Source: Georgenia subflava
Lineage (GTDB): Bacteria; Actinomycetota; Actinomycetes; Actinomycetales; Actinomycetaceae
DNA: 64,000 nt
Reading direction: 5' to 3'
Assembly: GCF_009193155.1 (NCBI RefSeq)
Contig: NZ_VUKD01000001.1
Location: 930,001 to 994,000, forward strand
Below are positions 26,096 to 36,000 of the stretch, in pieces; within the stretch, counting starts at the first letter, position 1; every line of letters starts with the position of its first letter. A program made the position numbers and the translations under genes. Under the pieces are notes generated by a model. That model ran no database searches. It was not told the DNA's origin and worked only from the letters and a program-made list of their open reading frames with translations.

Positions 26096-29000
26096 GTGAG
26101 CGAGGACCAGAGCAACGAGGAGCGGGCGGCGCAGCCGTCCCCCGCCGGTCCGCGCACCCCTCGCCGTCGACGCGGCGGCCGCGGACGTTCCACCGGCAAC
26201 GTTCGAGCCGCGGAAGCCGGAGCCACCGACGCGACGAGGACCGCCGAGCCGGAGAGGCGCGCACCCACCGAGGGACGCGACGCACCGCGCCAGGGCCGGT
26301 CCGACGGTCGGGCCGATGGTCGTCGGCGAGCAACCTCCCGCGGCGGCTTCCGGCCCTGGTCGCCCGAGCAGCTCGAGGCCCGCCAGGCGGCGCTCCCCCG
26401 CATCACCTACCCGGAGCAGCTGCCCGTCTCCGCCCGCCGCGAGGAGATCGCCGAGGCGATCCGCGACCACCAGGTGGTGATCGTCGCCGGTGAGACCGGC
26501 TCGGGCAAGACCACCCAGATCCCCAAGATCTGCCTCGAGCTCGGCCGCGGCATCACCGGCACGATCGGCCACACGCAGCCGCGCCGCATCGCCGCCCGCA
26601 CGGTCGCCGAGCGGATCGCCGAGGAGCTCGGCGTGGAGATGGGCGGGGCCGTCGGATACCAGGTCCGCTTCACCGACCAGGTCTCACCGACCACACTGGT
26701 CAAGCTCATGACCGACGGCATCCTGCTCGCCGAGATCCAGCGCGACCCGCAGCTGCGCCGCTACGACACGATCATCGTGGACGAGGCGCACGAGCGGAGC
26801 CTGAACATCGACTTCATCCTGGGCTACCTCGCCCAGCTGCTGCCACGGCGCCCCGACCTCAAGGTGGTCATCACCTCCGCCACCATCGACTCCGAGCGCT
26901 TCGCCGCCCACTTCGGCGAGCGCGAGGCCGGCCGCGTCGACGGCGAGCCGGTCCGGCCCGCGCCGGTCGTGGAGGTCACCGGACGCACCTACCCCGTCGA
27001 GATCCGCTACCGCCCGCTCGTCCCCGACGAGGACGGCGACGGGGACGACGACGGAGGCGGCGACGGCAAGGACACCGCCGGGCCCCGGCGCTCCGGCCCA
27101 GGACCCGCCGGCGGGAAGCAGCCGCCGCGCGAGGAGCCGCTGGACCAGACCACCGCGATCACCCAGGCCGCCGACGAGCTCATGGCCGAAGGTCCGGGCG
27201 ACATCCTCGTGTTCCTCTCCGGCGAGCGGGAGATCCGCGACACCCACGTCGCCCTCGCCGAGCACCTGGGACCGCGCTACGTCGCACCCGGGACCGCGCG
27301 GCAGTCCGCGCACGCCGTGGGCGCCGTCGAGGTCGTGCCGCTGTACGCGCGGCTGTCCTCCGCCGAGCAGCACCGGGTGTTCGAGGCGCACACCACCCGG
27401 CGCATCGTGCTCGCCACGAACGTCGCCGAGACGTCCCTGACCGTGCCGGGCATCCGGTACGTCATCGACCCCGGCACCGCACGCATCTCGCGCTACTCCA
27501 CCCGCACCAAGGTCCAGCGGCTGCCGATCGAGCCGGTGTCCCAGGCCAGCGCCAACCAGCGCTCGGGCCGCTGCGGCCGCGTGGCCGACGGCATCGCGAT
27601 CCGGCTGTACTCCGAGTCCGACTACGCCGCCCGGCCGGAGTTCACCGAGCCGGAGATCCTGCGCACCTCGCTGGCCTCGGTGATCCTGCAGATGGCCGCG
27701 CTCGGCCTCGGCGACGTCGCCCGGTTCCCGTTCGTCGACCCGCCCGACACCCGTGCCGTGCGCGACGGCGTCCAGCTCCTGCACGAGATCGGCGCCCTCG
27801 ACCCGACCGCCGAGGACCCCCGCCGCCGGCTCACCGACGTCGGGCGCCAGCTCGCCCAGCTGCCGATCGACCCGCGCCTGGGCCGGATGCTCCTCGAGGC
27901 GCAGCGCAACGGGTGCGCCGCCGAGGTCATGGTCATCGTCGCCGCGCTGAGCGTGCAGGACGTCCGCGAGCGCCCGGCCGAGCACCAGCAGGCCGCGGAC
28001 GAGAAGCACCGCCGGTTCACCGACCCCACCTCGGACTTCCTCGCCTACCTCAACCTCTGGCGCTACCTGCGCACCCAGCAGCGCGACCTCACCGGCTCGG
28101 CGTTCCGGCGCCTGTGCCGCGCCGAGTTCCTCAACTACCTGCGGGTGCGCGAGTGGCAGGACGTCGTCGCCCAGCTGCGCCAGCTCGCCAAGCCGCTCGG
28201 CCTGACGATGAAGCCGATCGCCCTGCCGCACGAGGGCGAGATCGCCGCGACGGCGGAGAGCACCCACGACGCCCGGCCGGACTCGGCCAGGGCCGCCGTC
28301 GCCGTCGGCCGCTCGGGCGAGGCGGTCAGCGCGGACGCCCTCCACCAGTCCCTGCTCGTCGGGCTGCTGTCCAACGTCGGCTCCTACGACGAGCGCAAGC
28401 GCGACTACGCCGGAGCGCGTGGCACCCGGTTCGTCATCTGGCCGGGCTCCGGGCTGGCGAAGAAGACCCCGGCGTGGGTGATGGCCGCCGAGCTGGTGGA
28501 GACATCGCGGCTCTTCGCCCGCACGGTCGCGCGCATCCAGCCGGAGTGGGTCGAGCCGCTCGCGGAGCACCTGGTGAGACGCACCTACTCGGAGCCGTAC
28601 TGGTCCACCAAGCAGGGCGCCGCCATGGTCAAGGAGAAGGTGCTGCTCTACGGCATGACCCTGGTGGCCGACCGCAACGTGCTGCTCGGCCGGCTCGGGG
28701 ACCTGCCGATGGGGGACGTCACCGCCGGCGAGCTGGCCCGGGAGATGTTCGTCCGCGAGGCGCTGGTCGGCGGGCAGTGGCGCACCCATCACCAGTTCTA
28801 CGCCCGCAACCGCGAGCTGCTCGCCGAGGCCGAGGAGTACGAGGCCCGGGCACGCCGGCGCGGCCTGGTGCTCGACGAGGACGGGCTGTTCGACTTCTAC
28901 GACGAACGCGTCCCCGAGTACGTGGTCTCCGCCCGGCACTTCGACTCCTGGTGGAAGAAGGCGCGACGGCAGGACCCCGAGCAGCTCACCTTCACGATGG

Positions 29001-30658
29001 ACCTGCTGGTGCCGGACGCCGGCGCCGTCACCGGCGCGGACTTCCCCGACACGTGGCACCAGGGCGACCTCACGCTGCCGCTGACCTACCAGTTCGAGCC
29101 GGGCAGCTACGCGGACGGCGTGACCGTGCACGTGCCGGTGGAGGTGCTCGGCCGGCTGCGGCCGGACGGCTTCGACTGGATGGTGCCGGGTCTGGCCACC
29201 GAGCTCGCCACGGCGACCATCAAGGCGCTGCCCAAGAAGACCCGCGTGCAGCTCGTGCCGGCCCCGGACGTGGCGCGTGGAGTGGTCGACCTGCTCCCGC
29301 CGTGGTCCGACGTCGCCGGCGCCCCCGGGGTCGGTCCCGACGCACCGACCTACCAGCAGGCGTTCGGCGACGCCGTCCGTCGCCTCCGGGACGTCGACAT
29401 CCCGGACGAGGCCTGGGACGAGGAGCGGCTGCCGGACCACCTGCGGATGACCTTCCGCGTGCTCTCCGAGCGTGGCGCGGTGCTCTCCGAGGGCAAGAAC
29501 CTCGTGGCGCTGCAGCGTGAGCTGGCCCCGCAGACCCAGCAGGCGGTGCGCTCGGCGGTGCGCGGGGCGGTGCAGGTGGCCATGGAGGAGGCCGCGGCAC
29601 GATCCGGGAGAGACCTGGCGGGGCCTGGCACCGACCGCGCGACCGGCGGCCGCGGCGGCCCGGACACGCCGGGCGACGGCGACGCCGTGGTGCAGGCCGG
29701 CGCGGCGGCAGCTCCGGTCATCCCCGAGCAGCACGACCTCACCACGTGGCCGGAGCTCCCGGAGGGGGCGATCCCGCGTCAGGTGGAGTCCCCCGGGCCG
29801 CACGGCCTGGTGGTGCGCGGCTACCCGGCCCTCATGGAGGTTCCCGGGCCGCGCGGCGGCGCCAAGGCCGGCGCGCCGACGGCGAGCGTCGCGCTGCGGG
29901 TGCTCGCCGACGCGGCGGAGCAGGCCCGCGCGCACCGGCTCGGGCTGCGCCGCCTGGTGCTGACCGAGGCCGCCCTGAACGTCCAGCGGGTCACCACCCG
30001 GTGGACCGGGAAGCAGGCGCTCACCCTGGCGGCGAGCCCCTACCCGAGCACCGAGGCGCTGGTCGCGGACGTGCAGCTCGCCGCGGTCGGGGCGCTGGTC
30101 GACGAGTGGACGGCGGAACGTGGCGGTGGCCAGGTGCGCGACGTCGAGACCTACGGCCGGCTCCTCGCCCACGTGCGCGGGGCCCTCGAGGACCGCGTGC
30201 ACCGGGTCGTCGGACAGGTGGTCGCGACGCTTGACGCGTGGCGAGAGCTCGAGGCGGCGATCAAGGACGCCACCTCGATGTTCCTGCTCAACACGCTCAC
30301 CGAGGTGCGCGACCAGACGGCCCGCCTGGTGTTCGACGGCTTCGTCTCCGCGACCCCGCCCGGACAGCTCGTGCACCTCCCCCGCTACCTGCGGGCCGCG
30401 CAGCGCCGGGTCGAGCGCGCGCAGGTCAACGTGCACCAGGACGCCAACCTCGCGTGGACCGTCGGCGAGCTCGAGGACACCTACCAGGCGGCGGTCGACG
30501 CCGCCGACCGGCTCAGCCCGGACCCGGCCCGCGACGCCGCGCTCGAGCACGTGCGCTGGATGATCGAGGAGCTGCGGGTGAGCCTGTTCGCCCAGCAGCT
30601 CGGCACCCCGGTGAAGGTCTCGGAGAAGCGCATCCGCAAGGCGCTCGCCGAGGTCTGA
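26096..30658 (+). CDS. hrpA: DEAH-box ATP-dependent RNA helicase HrpA
   Basis: A 1520-residue helicase. Walker A GETGSGKTT (132-140), DEAH (229-232), SAT (261-263), the helicase C motif with NVAETSLTVPG and QRSGRCGRV, then HA2, OB-fold and a DUF3418-type C-terminus. HrpA unwinds RNA and rescues stalled ribosomes in Escherichia coli. The first 80 residues are Arg-rich and disordered. An acidic low-complexity insertion (about 311-347) interrupts the region between the two RecA lobes, and a second Gly/Asp-rich linker lies near residues 1165-1205; these explain length beyond the usual 1300. GTG 26096 follows GACAAT by 8 nt. Confidence 0.95.
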   Translation: MSEDQSNEERAAQPSPAGPRTPRRRRGGRGRSTGNVRAAEAGATDATRTAEPERRAPTEGRDAPRQGRSDGRADGRRRATSRGGFRPWSPEQLEARQAALPRITYPEQLPVSARREEIAEAIRDHQVVIVAGETGSGKTTQIPKICLELGRGITGTIGHTQPRRIAARTVAERIAEELGVEMGGAVGYQVRFTDQVSPTTLVKLMTDGILLAEIQRDPQLRRYDTIIVDEAHERSLNIDFILGYLAQLLPRRPDLKVVITSATIDSERFAAHFGEREAGRVDGEPVRPAPVVEVTGRTYPVEIRYRPLVPDEDGDGDDDGGGDGKDTAGPRRSGPGPAGGKQPPREEPLDQTTAITQAADELMAEGPGDILVFLSGEREIRDTHVALAEHLGPRYVAPGTARQSAHAVGAVEVVPLYARLSSAEQHRVFEAHTTRRIVLATNVAETSLTVPGIRYVIDPGTARISRYSTRTKVQRLPIEPVSQASANQRSGRCGRVADGIAIRLYSESDYAARPEFTEPEILRTSLASVILQMAALGLGDVARFPFVDPPDTRAVRDGVQLLHEIGALDPTAEDPRRRLTDVGRQLAQLPIDPRLGRMLLEAQRNGCAAEVMVIVAALSVQDVRERPAEHQQAADEKHRRFTDPTSDFLAYLNLWRYLRTQQRDLTGSAFRRLCRAEFLNYLRVREWQDVVAQLRQLAKPLGLTMKPIALPHEGEIAATAESTHDARPDSARAAVAVGRSGEAVSADALHQSLLVGLLSNVGSYDERKRDYAGARGTRFVIWPGSGLAKKTPAWVMAAELVETSRLFARTVARIQPEWVEPLAEHLVRRTYSEPYWSTKQGAAMVKEKVLLYGMTLVADRNVLLGRLGDLPMGDVTAGELAREMFVREALVGGQWRTHHQFYARNRELLAEAEEYEARARRRGLVLDEDGLFDFYDERVPEYVVSARHFDSWWKKARRQDPEQLTFTMDLLVPDAGAVTGADFPDTWHQGDLTLPLTYQFEPGSYADGVTVHVPVEVLGRLRPDGFDWMVPGLATELATATIKALPKKTRVQLVPAPDVARGVVDLLPPWSDVAGAPGVGPDAPTYQQAFGDAVRRLRDVDIPDEAWDEERLPDHLRMTFRVLSERGAVLSEGKNLVALQRELAPQTQQAVRSAVRGAVQVAMEEAAARSGRDLAGPGTDRATGGRGGPDTPGDGDAVVQAGAAAAPVIPEQHDLTTWPELPEGAIPRQVESPGPHGLVVRGYPALMEVPGPRGGAKAGAPTASVALRVLADAAEQARAHRLGLRRLVLTEAALNVQRVTTRWTGKQALTLAASPYPSTEALVADVQLAAVGALVDEWTAERGGGQVRDVETYGRLLAHVRGALEDRVHRVVGQVVATLDAWRELEAAIKDATSMFLLNTLTEVRDQTARLVFDGFVSATPPGQLVHLPRYLRAAQRRVERAQVNVHQDANLAWTVGELEDTYQAAVDAADRLSPDPARDAALEHVRWMIEELRVSLFAQQLGTPVKVSEKRIRKALAEV

Positions 30659-30684
30659 GCGACGGCGCCCCGTCGTCGGCAGCG

Positions 30685-32019
30685 CTACGGCGTCCCGTCG
30701 TCGTGCCGGGCGTGACGGAACGGCGACGCGGCCAGCAGGAGCGCCACGACGACGAAGCCGGCGAGGGCGATCCACATGGTCGGGCGGTAGCCGAGGGTGT
30801 CGGCGAGCAGACCTCCGACCGGTGCCCCGACCACGATCATGGCGCGGTTGACCGAACGCATGGTGGTGTTCATCCGGCCCTGCAGCTCGTCCGGCGTGAC
30901 GGCCTGCCGGTAGCCCATCTCGTTCGCGTTCTCGGCGCCCATCGTGAAGCCGTAGACGAGCTGGCCGGCGGCCAGGACCGCCACCGTCGTCCAGCGGTCG
31001 CCGTCGGCCGGGGCCAGCGCGATCACCACCCAGCCCAGCGGCATCACCAGGCGGGCGGCGATGACCGCCCGACCGGCTCCCCAGCGCATCCCGATCCTGG
31101 TGGAGAGCAGGCTCCCGACGAGCGCCCCGACGCCCGCGCCGGCGAGGGCGATCCCGAGCTCGGTCGCGGTGAGGCCGAGACCGACGAGCACGAACGGGAC
31201 GAACACCGTCACGAGCATGCTGTTGAACAGGAACCAGCCGTGGGTGCTCAGCGCCTGCGGCGCAAGAGTGCGGTGCCGGTAGACCCACCGCACACCTTCG
31301 GCGACCTCGGCCCAGAGGTTCACCGACGCGCGGCGGACCTGCGTCGTTGACTCCTCGAGCCGGATCCTGGTGAGCGTCACGGCCGAGAACAAGTAGCTGC
31401 CGGCGTCCACCAGGACGGCGAGCGGGGCCCCGAGCACTGTGACCAGCCCGCCGGCGACGGCCGGCCCGGAGGTCTGGACCACCGCGCCGACCTGGTCGAG
31501 CCGGGCATTGGCCGCGAGCAGCGACGAGCGGGGCACCAGCCGCGGCAGGAACGACTGGGACGCCGCGTCGTTCAGCAGGGACAGCAGCCCGAAGGCGGCG
31601 ACGAAGGCCACGACGACCGGTACGGAGAGCCGGTCGAGCGCCCAGAGCAGCGGGATCAGGCCGAGCAGCAGCGCACGGCCGAGGTCGGTGACCACCATGA
31701 TCGGCTTGCGGCGACGGCGGTCCACCAGCGCCCCGATCACGAGCCCCAGGACGAGGTACGGCAGCCAGCGTGCCGCGTTCACGAGGCCGACGTCGGTCGC
31801 CGAGCCGCTCAGCGTGACGACGACCAGGACCTGCAGGGCGAGGGTGGTGATCTGGTTGCCGAGGCCGGAGACGCTCTCGGCCGTCCAGAAGGCCAGGAAG
31901 CCGGGGAGCCGGAAGACGTCACGGGGTTCGGACTCACGACCCCCGTGCTCCGTCACGGACCCCATGATGTCGTCCGCGAGGTCGCGAGATCCACCTGCAG
32001 GCCGGCTGTCGGTGCCCAC
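30685..32019 (-). CDS. MFS exporter under MerR control
   Basis: A 444-residue transporter with about twelve membrane segments, of the EntS/MdtG-like MFS_3 type: FRLPGFLAFWTAESVSGLG at TM1, GALVDRRRRKPIM loop and NDAASQSFLPRLV in TM4-5. It probably exports drugs or siderophore-like molecules. It lies 18 nt after a TipA-like MerR gene on the same strand, so the pair forms an autoregulated efflux operon. GTG 32019 gives the longest product; ATG 31965 is an alternative, and neither has a clear ribosome site. Confidence 0.88.
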   Translation of the reverse strand: MGTDSRPAGGSRDLADDIMGSVTEHGGRESEPRDVFRLPGFLAFWTAESVSGLGNQITTLALQVLVVVTLSGSATDVGLVNAARWLPYLVLGLVIGALVDRRRRKPIMVVTDLGRALLLGLIPLLWALDRLSVPVVVAFVAAFGLLSLLNDAASQSFLPRLVPRSSLLAANARLDQVGAVVQTSGPAVAGGLVTVLGAPLAVLVDAGSYLFSAVTLTRIRLEESTTQVRRASVNLWAEVAEGVRWVYRHRTLAPQALSTHGWFLFNSMLVTVFVPFVLVGLGLTATELGIALAGAGVGALVGSLLSTRIGMRWGAGRAVIAARLVMPLGWVVIALAPADGDRWTTVAVLAAGQLVYGFTMGAENANEMGYRQAVTPDELQGRMNTTMRSVNRAMIVVGAPVGGLLADTLGYRPTMWIALAGFVVVALLLAASPFRHARHDDGTP

Positions 32020-32037
32020 GGGACCAGGGCGCGGAGA

Positions 32038-32787
32038 TCATGACCCACCTCCTGGACCTGCGGTGGCCCGCGTGATGAACTCCATCTGCGCCTGGGTGGG
32101 GCCGCCGTGCTCGCGCTCGATGGACTCGGAGTTCTCGGCATGCATCGCGTAGAGCGAGTCGCGCATCTGCTCGTCACCGCGGTGGAACTGCTCCAGCAGC
32201 GCGAGCCACTCCCGCCCCAGGCCTCGTCCCTCCGCGCTCGCCGGGTCCACGCCGTCGTCGACGGCGCGCTGTACGCGGGCGATGAGCTCGGGCCAGGCCG
32301 CCTGCACGGCGGCGATCTGCTCACCCTCGTGCTCGCGCCGCTCGGCGAGATCGGCGAGCTGCTGCTTGGTGAAGTACTTCTTGACTGTCTCGTCCACGAC
32401 GATCACTTTCCTGATCAGTGCGAGGAAGTCAGCGCTCCGGCGGTGCTCGGTAGACCCGGCCGCGGCGATCATCGCGCCCAGCTCGGCCCGCAGGCGACGC
32501 AGGGCGGCGAGCTGGTCGTCTATGACACGCCGGTGCTGCTCGAGAACGTCCTCGAGGAGCGACGAACCCTCCAGCAGCGAGCCGATCGTGGGCAGCGGGA
32601 CACCGAGCTGACGCAGGGCGATCACCTGGTAGATCCGCTCGACGTCGGCGCGGGCGTAGAGCCGGTGCCCCGATGCCGTGCGGCCCGAGGGCACGACCAG
32701 GCCGACCTTGTCCCAGTGGTGCAACGTGCGCACCGTGAGACCAGTCGCCCGGGCGAGCTCCCCGACCTTCCAGCTGTCCTGCTCCAC
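32038..32787 (-). CDS. MerR-family regulator with TipAS-like domain
   Basis: A 249-residue regulator: winged HTH (residues 5-75, KVGELARATGLTVRTLHHWD), a dimerisation helix, and a C-terminal helical domain of the TipAS type (about 105-245). TipAS domains capture cationic peptide drugs in Streptomyces TipAL and activate transcription. GTG 32787 has GGAGGAG about 6 nt upstream; the longer upstream frame is rejected. Its promoter has the 19-bp spacer diagnostic of MerR activation, and the MFS exporter follows directly, so drug-induced efflux is likely. Confidence 0.9.
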   Translation of the reverse strand: MEQDSWKVGELARATGLTVRTLHHWDKVGLVVPSGRTASGHRLYARADVERIYQVIALRQLGVPLPTIGSLLEGSSLLEDVLEQHRRVIDDQLAALRRLRAELGAMIAAAGSTEHRRSADFLALIRKVIVVDETVKKYFTKQQLADLAERREHEGEQIAAVQAAWPELIARVQRAVDDGVDPASAEGRGLGREWLALLEQFHRGDEQMRDSLYAMHAENSESIEREHGGPTQAQMEFITRATAGPGGGS

Positions 32788-32833
32788 CGTGCTCCTCCGA
32801 CTTCCACCGGCACCTTTCGCGCCGGTGATGTGG

Positions 32834-32864
32834 ACGGTAGGTCCTGACGCTACGTGAGGTTCAA
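32834..32864 (-). promoter_or_regulatory. MerR-type promoter with 19-bp spacer
   Basis: On the minus strand, -35 TTGAAC (32859-32864) and -10 TACCGT (32834-32839) are separated by 19 bp. The spacer holds an imperfect 7-3-7 dyad (CCTCACG and CGTCAGG, one mismatch). Over-long spacing with a central dyad is the hallmark of promoters that MerR-family activators untwist. It drives the MerR-MFS operon. Confidence 0.82.
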
Positions 32865-32927
32865 GCGCCGGCCAGACGTAGCCCCTCGTCCTTGCCGGCT
32901 GCCGGTCGGCGGCGGAGGCGCAGCCAC

Positions 32928-33002
32928 TATGCTCCCGCCATGACGTCACCGTCGGCCGGGGCGGCGCCGCCCGGCCGCCCGGGGGTCCGGCCGTGTCCTT
33001 GA
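32928..33002 (+). CDS. Leaderless 20-codon leader ORF before FtsX-type operon
   Basis: ATG 32940 follows TATGCT (32928-32933) by 6 nt, so transcription should begin at or next to it. The frame encodes 20 residues (Pro/Gly/Ala-rich) and stops at TGA 33000-33002. The GTG of the first permease (32993) lies inside it in another frame, so a ribosome finishing the leader could restart there. Coordinates include the -10 box; the ORF itself is 32940-33002. Confidence 0.5.
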   Translation, partial: YAPAMTSPSAGAAPPGRPGVRPCP

Positions 33003-36000
33003 CCGGCCTCACCAGACGCCGCCTGGCCGGGCACCCCGCGGCCGCGATCGCCGCACTGGCGACCATGCTCTTCGCGGTCCTGGTGCTGACCACCCTGCAG
33101 ACCTTCTCCGTGACGCTCGCCCAGCGGACCGTGACGCAGGTGGTCGGCGCTGCCGCACCGGAGCAGCGGGCCGTCGAGGTCGTCACCAGTCTCGGTCCGG
33201 ACGAGCTCACCGCCATGGACGACGCCGTCGCCACGCTGGCCGAGCAGCTCTCCCGGGACGTCACGGTGCACCTGTCGACCCGGTCGGTCTCCTACGGCCT
33301 GCCCGGCCGCGCAGGGGCCACGGAGGAGCACCCGGATCTGGCCCGGCTCGCCCACCTGGCCGGTATCGAGGGGCACGCGACCCTCGTCGACGGCGCCTGG
33401 CCGGCCACCGGGACGGGCGCTTCCTCGGACGACGGCGGGGACGGCGACGGCGGCACGAGCGACGACGCCGTCGTCCCCGCCGTCGAGGTGGCCGTGCCGC
33501 AGGCGGTCGCAGAGCCGCTGGACTGGCAGGTCGGCACGACCGTGACCCTGGCCAACCGGCTCCCCACCGGCCCGTCCGGCGTGTCGGTGACGGTGTCCGG
33601 GATCTACCTGCCCGACGACCCGGCGGACCCGTTCTGGCTCGGGGACGCCTTCGCCAACACCGGCGTGCAGCAGGAGGAGTTCACCACCTACGGGCCGTTG
33701 GTGACGACGGCCGAGGACTTCTCCGCCCACCAGACGGCAAGCTCGAGCGCGACCTGGCGGCTCTACCCGGACGTGTCCGAGCTGACCTCGGCGCAGCTGC
33801 CGGAGCTCCGCCGGGAGACCCGGACGCTGCTCGCCGGCCTGGCCGACGACCCGGCCCTGCCGGAGGCGCGCGTGCACTCGCCGATCCCGGAGCTGCTCGC
33901 CACCGCGGCGAGCACCCGCGACCGGGCGGCCACCGCACTGCTCACCCCGGCGGTCCTCCTGGCGCTGCTCGCCGGCGCGGCGGTCGCGCTCACCGGCACG
34001 CTGCTCGGGACCCTGCGCGAGAACGAGGACCGGCTGCTGGTCGCCCGCGGCGCCTCGCGCGGGCAGCTGCTCGCCCTGAGCCTGCGCGAGTCCGGCACGG
34101 TCGCGGTGCTCGCCGCCCTCGTCGCCGGCCTGACGGCCCCGCCGCTCGCCGCGCGACTGGCGGCGGCCGGCACCACGGAGCCGATCCACGCCGAGCTCGT
34201 CGACGCACCGGTCTGGCTCACGGCGACGGCGACAGCTGCCGGCCTCGGCGTCCTCCTCGTCCTCACCGGCGCACGCACCGCGCTCGGTCCCCCGGCCGGC
34301 ACCGTCCGGGCCGCACGCCCGCGGCTGGCCGTGGTGCGCCGCTCCGGCCTCGACCTCGTGCTCGTCGCGCTCGGGGCCGTCGGCTACCTCCAGCTGCGCC
34401 GGCACGCCGGCTCCGAGACGTCCGGGACCGACCCGCTGCTCGTGGTGGCCCCGGCCCTGGTGGTGCTGGCCGCGAGCGTGCTGTGCCTGCGGCTGCTGCC
34501 GCTCGCCACCCGCCTCGGCCGGCGGCTCGCCGCCCGGAGCCCGGGCCTGCCGGCCGCCTGGGCGGGCTGGCAGGCCGACCGGCACCTGCCCCGGCAGAGC
34601 GGCCTCGTGATCCTGCTGGTGCTGGCCGTCTCGATGGGCTCGCTCGCGCTGGTGCACCGCGCCACGAGCGCCCAGGCCCGGCAGGACCGGGCCGCGCACC
34701 AGGTGGGGGCCGACCTCCGCGTCGACCTCCCGACGGCGCCCGCCGCCGACTCCCTGACGGTCGAGCACGCCCTGGCGACGGGCGTGGGCGGCGAGAACCT
34801 GCTGCCGGTGCTGCGCGGCGGCACCCGCGTCGGCCCCCTGGACGACGTCGAGGTGCTCGCCGTCGACGCGGACCGGGCCGACGTGATGCTGATGAGGCCG
34901 GACCAGCTCGGTGCGGCGAGCCCCGCGGAGCTCCTCGCCCCGCTGCGCGACGCCCGTCCGGAGGCCGCCGTGCTGCCCCTGCCCGGCGTCCCGGACGAGA
35001 TCGTCCTCGACGTCACCCTCGAGCTGCCGGGCGACCCGGCGGAGGCGATCGGCGTCGCGGACCTCGCCGTGGTGCTCCAGGACGGCTCGGGCCTGTGGCA
35101 CCGGGTGGAGCTCGGCACCCTGCCGGGACCGGGCGACCACCGGCTGCGGGCCGCGGTCGGCGCCCGGCCCGGCGAGGTCACCGGCCCGCTCGCGGTCGTC
35201 GGCCTGGTCGGCCGGGTCCCGGCCGTCCTCCCGGGTGCCCCGCAGCCGTCGATCGCGGTCCGGGCGTTCGGTGCGAGCACCGACGGCGGGGACCCGGTGC
35301 CGGTCGGCGGCGGCACCGACTGGACCTGGGTCGCGGGCGACGCGCGCGTACCGGGCGACGCGGCCGTGCGGATCGGCCTGCGCGAGGTGGTCGACGCCGG
35401 GGACGTCGAGCCGATCCCGGCCGTGGTGACCCCGGGGGTCCTCACCGCCGCCGGCGTCGGGCTCGGCGAGACGGTCCGGCTGCCCTGGCGCGGCGGCCGG
35501 CTGCCGGTGCGGCTCAGCGCCACCGTGGACTCCCTGCCCACGCTGGCGGCGGGCCAGGACGGCGTTCTCGTGGACCTGCGCTCCGTCGTCGCCCTCGGCG
35601 CCACCGTCGGTACCGACGGGATCGGTGCCGAGGGTCTGCGCTCGCCCGAACGGATCGTGCAGTGGTGGATGGACCTGCCCGCGGACGCGGCCGGTGGCCT
35701 CGACGACGCGCTGCTGGCCGAGCTCCCGCCGGGCACCCGGGTGCTGGACCGTGCCTCGATCGTCGAGGACCGAGCGCGGGACCCGCTGAGCGTGGGGATG
35801 TCCAGCGCCCTGGTCCTGGTCACGTTCGCCGCGCTGGTCCTCGCCGGCCTGGGGTACGCCGCGACGGCGGTGGTCCACACCCGGCGCCAGCGCGGCGAGC
35901 TCGCGGTCCTGCACTCCCTCGGAGCCCGGCCGCGCTCGGTCCGGGTCGCCCTGCTGCTCGAACGGGTCGTCCTCGTGGCCATCACGACGGCCCTGGGCCT

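Noticed and set aside
26684-31288. A 1534-codon open frame on the minus strand opposite hrpA
   Set aside because: Stops are rare in very GC-rich DNA. The frame mirrors the codon structure of hrpA, is rich in Arg/Gly/His and has no recognisable domain.
32788-33264. N-terminal extension of the MerR protein
   Set aside because: It would cover the MerR-type promoter and run antisense into the permease gene; GTG 32787 has a good ribosome site and matches family starts.
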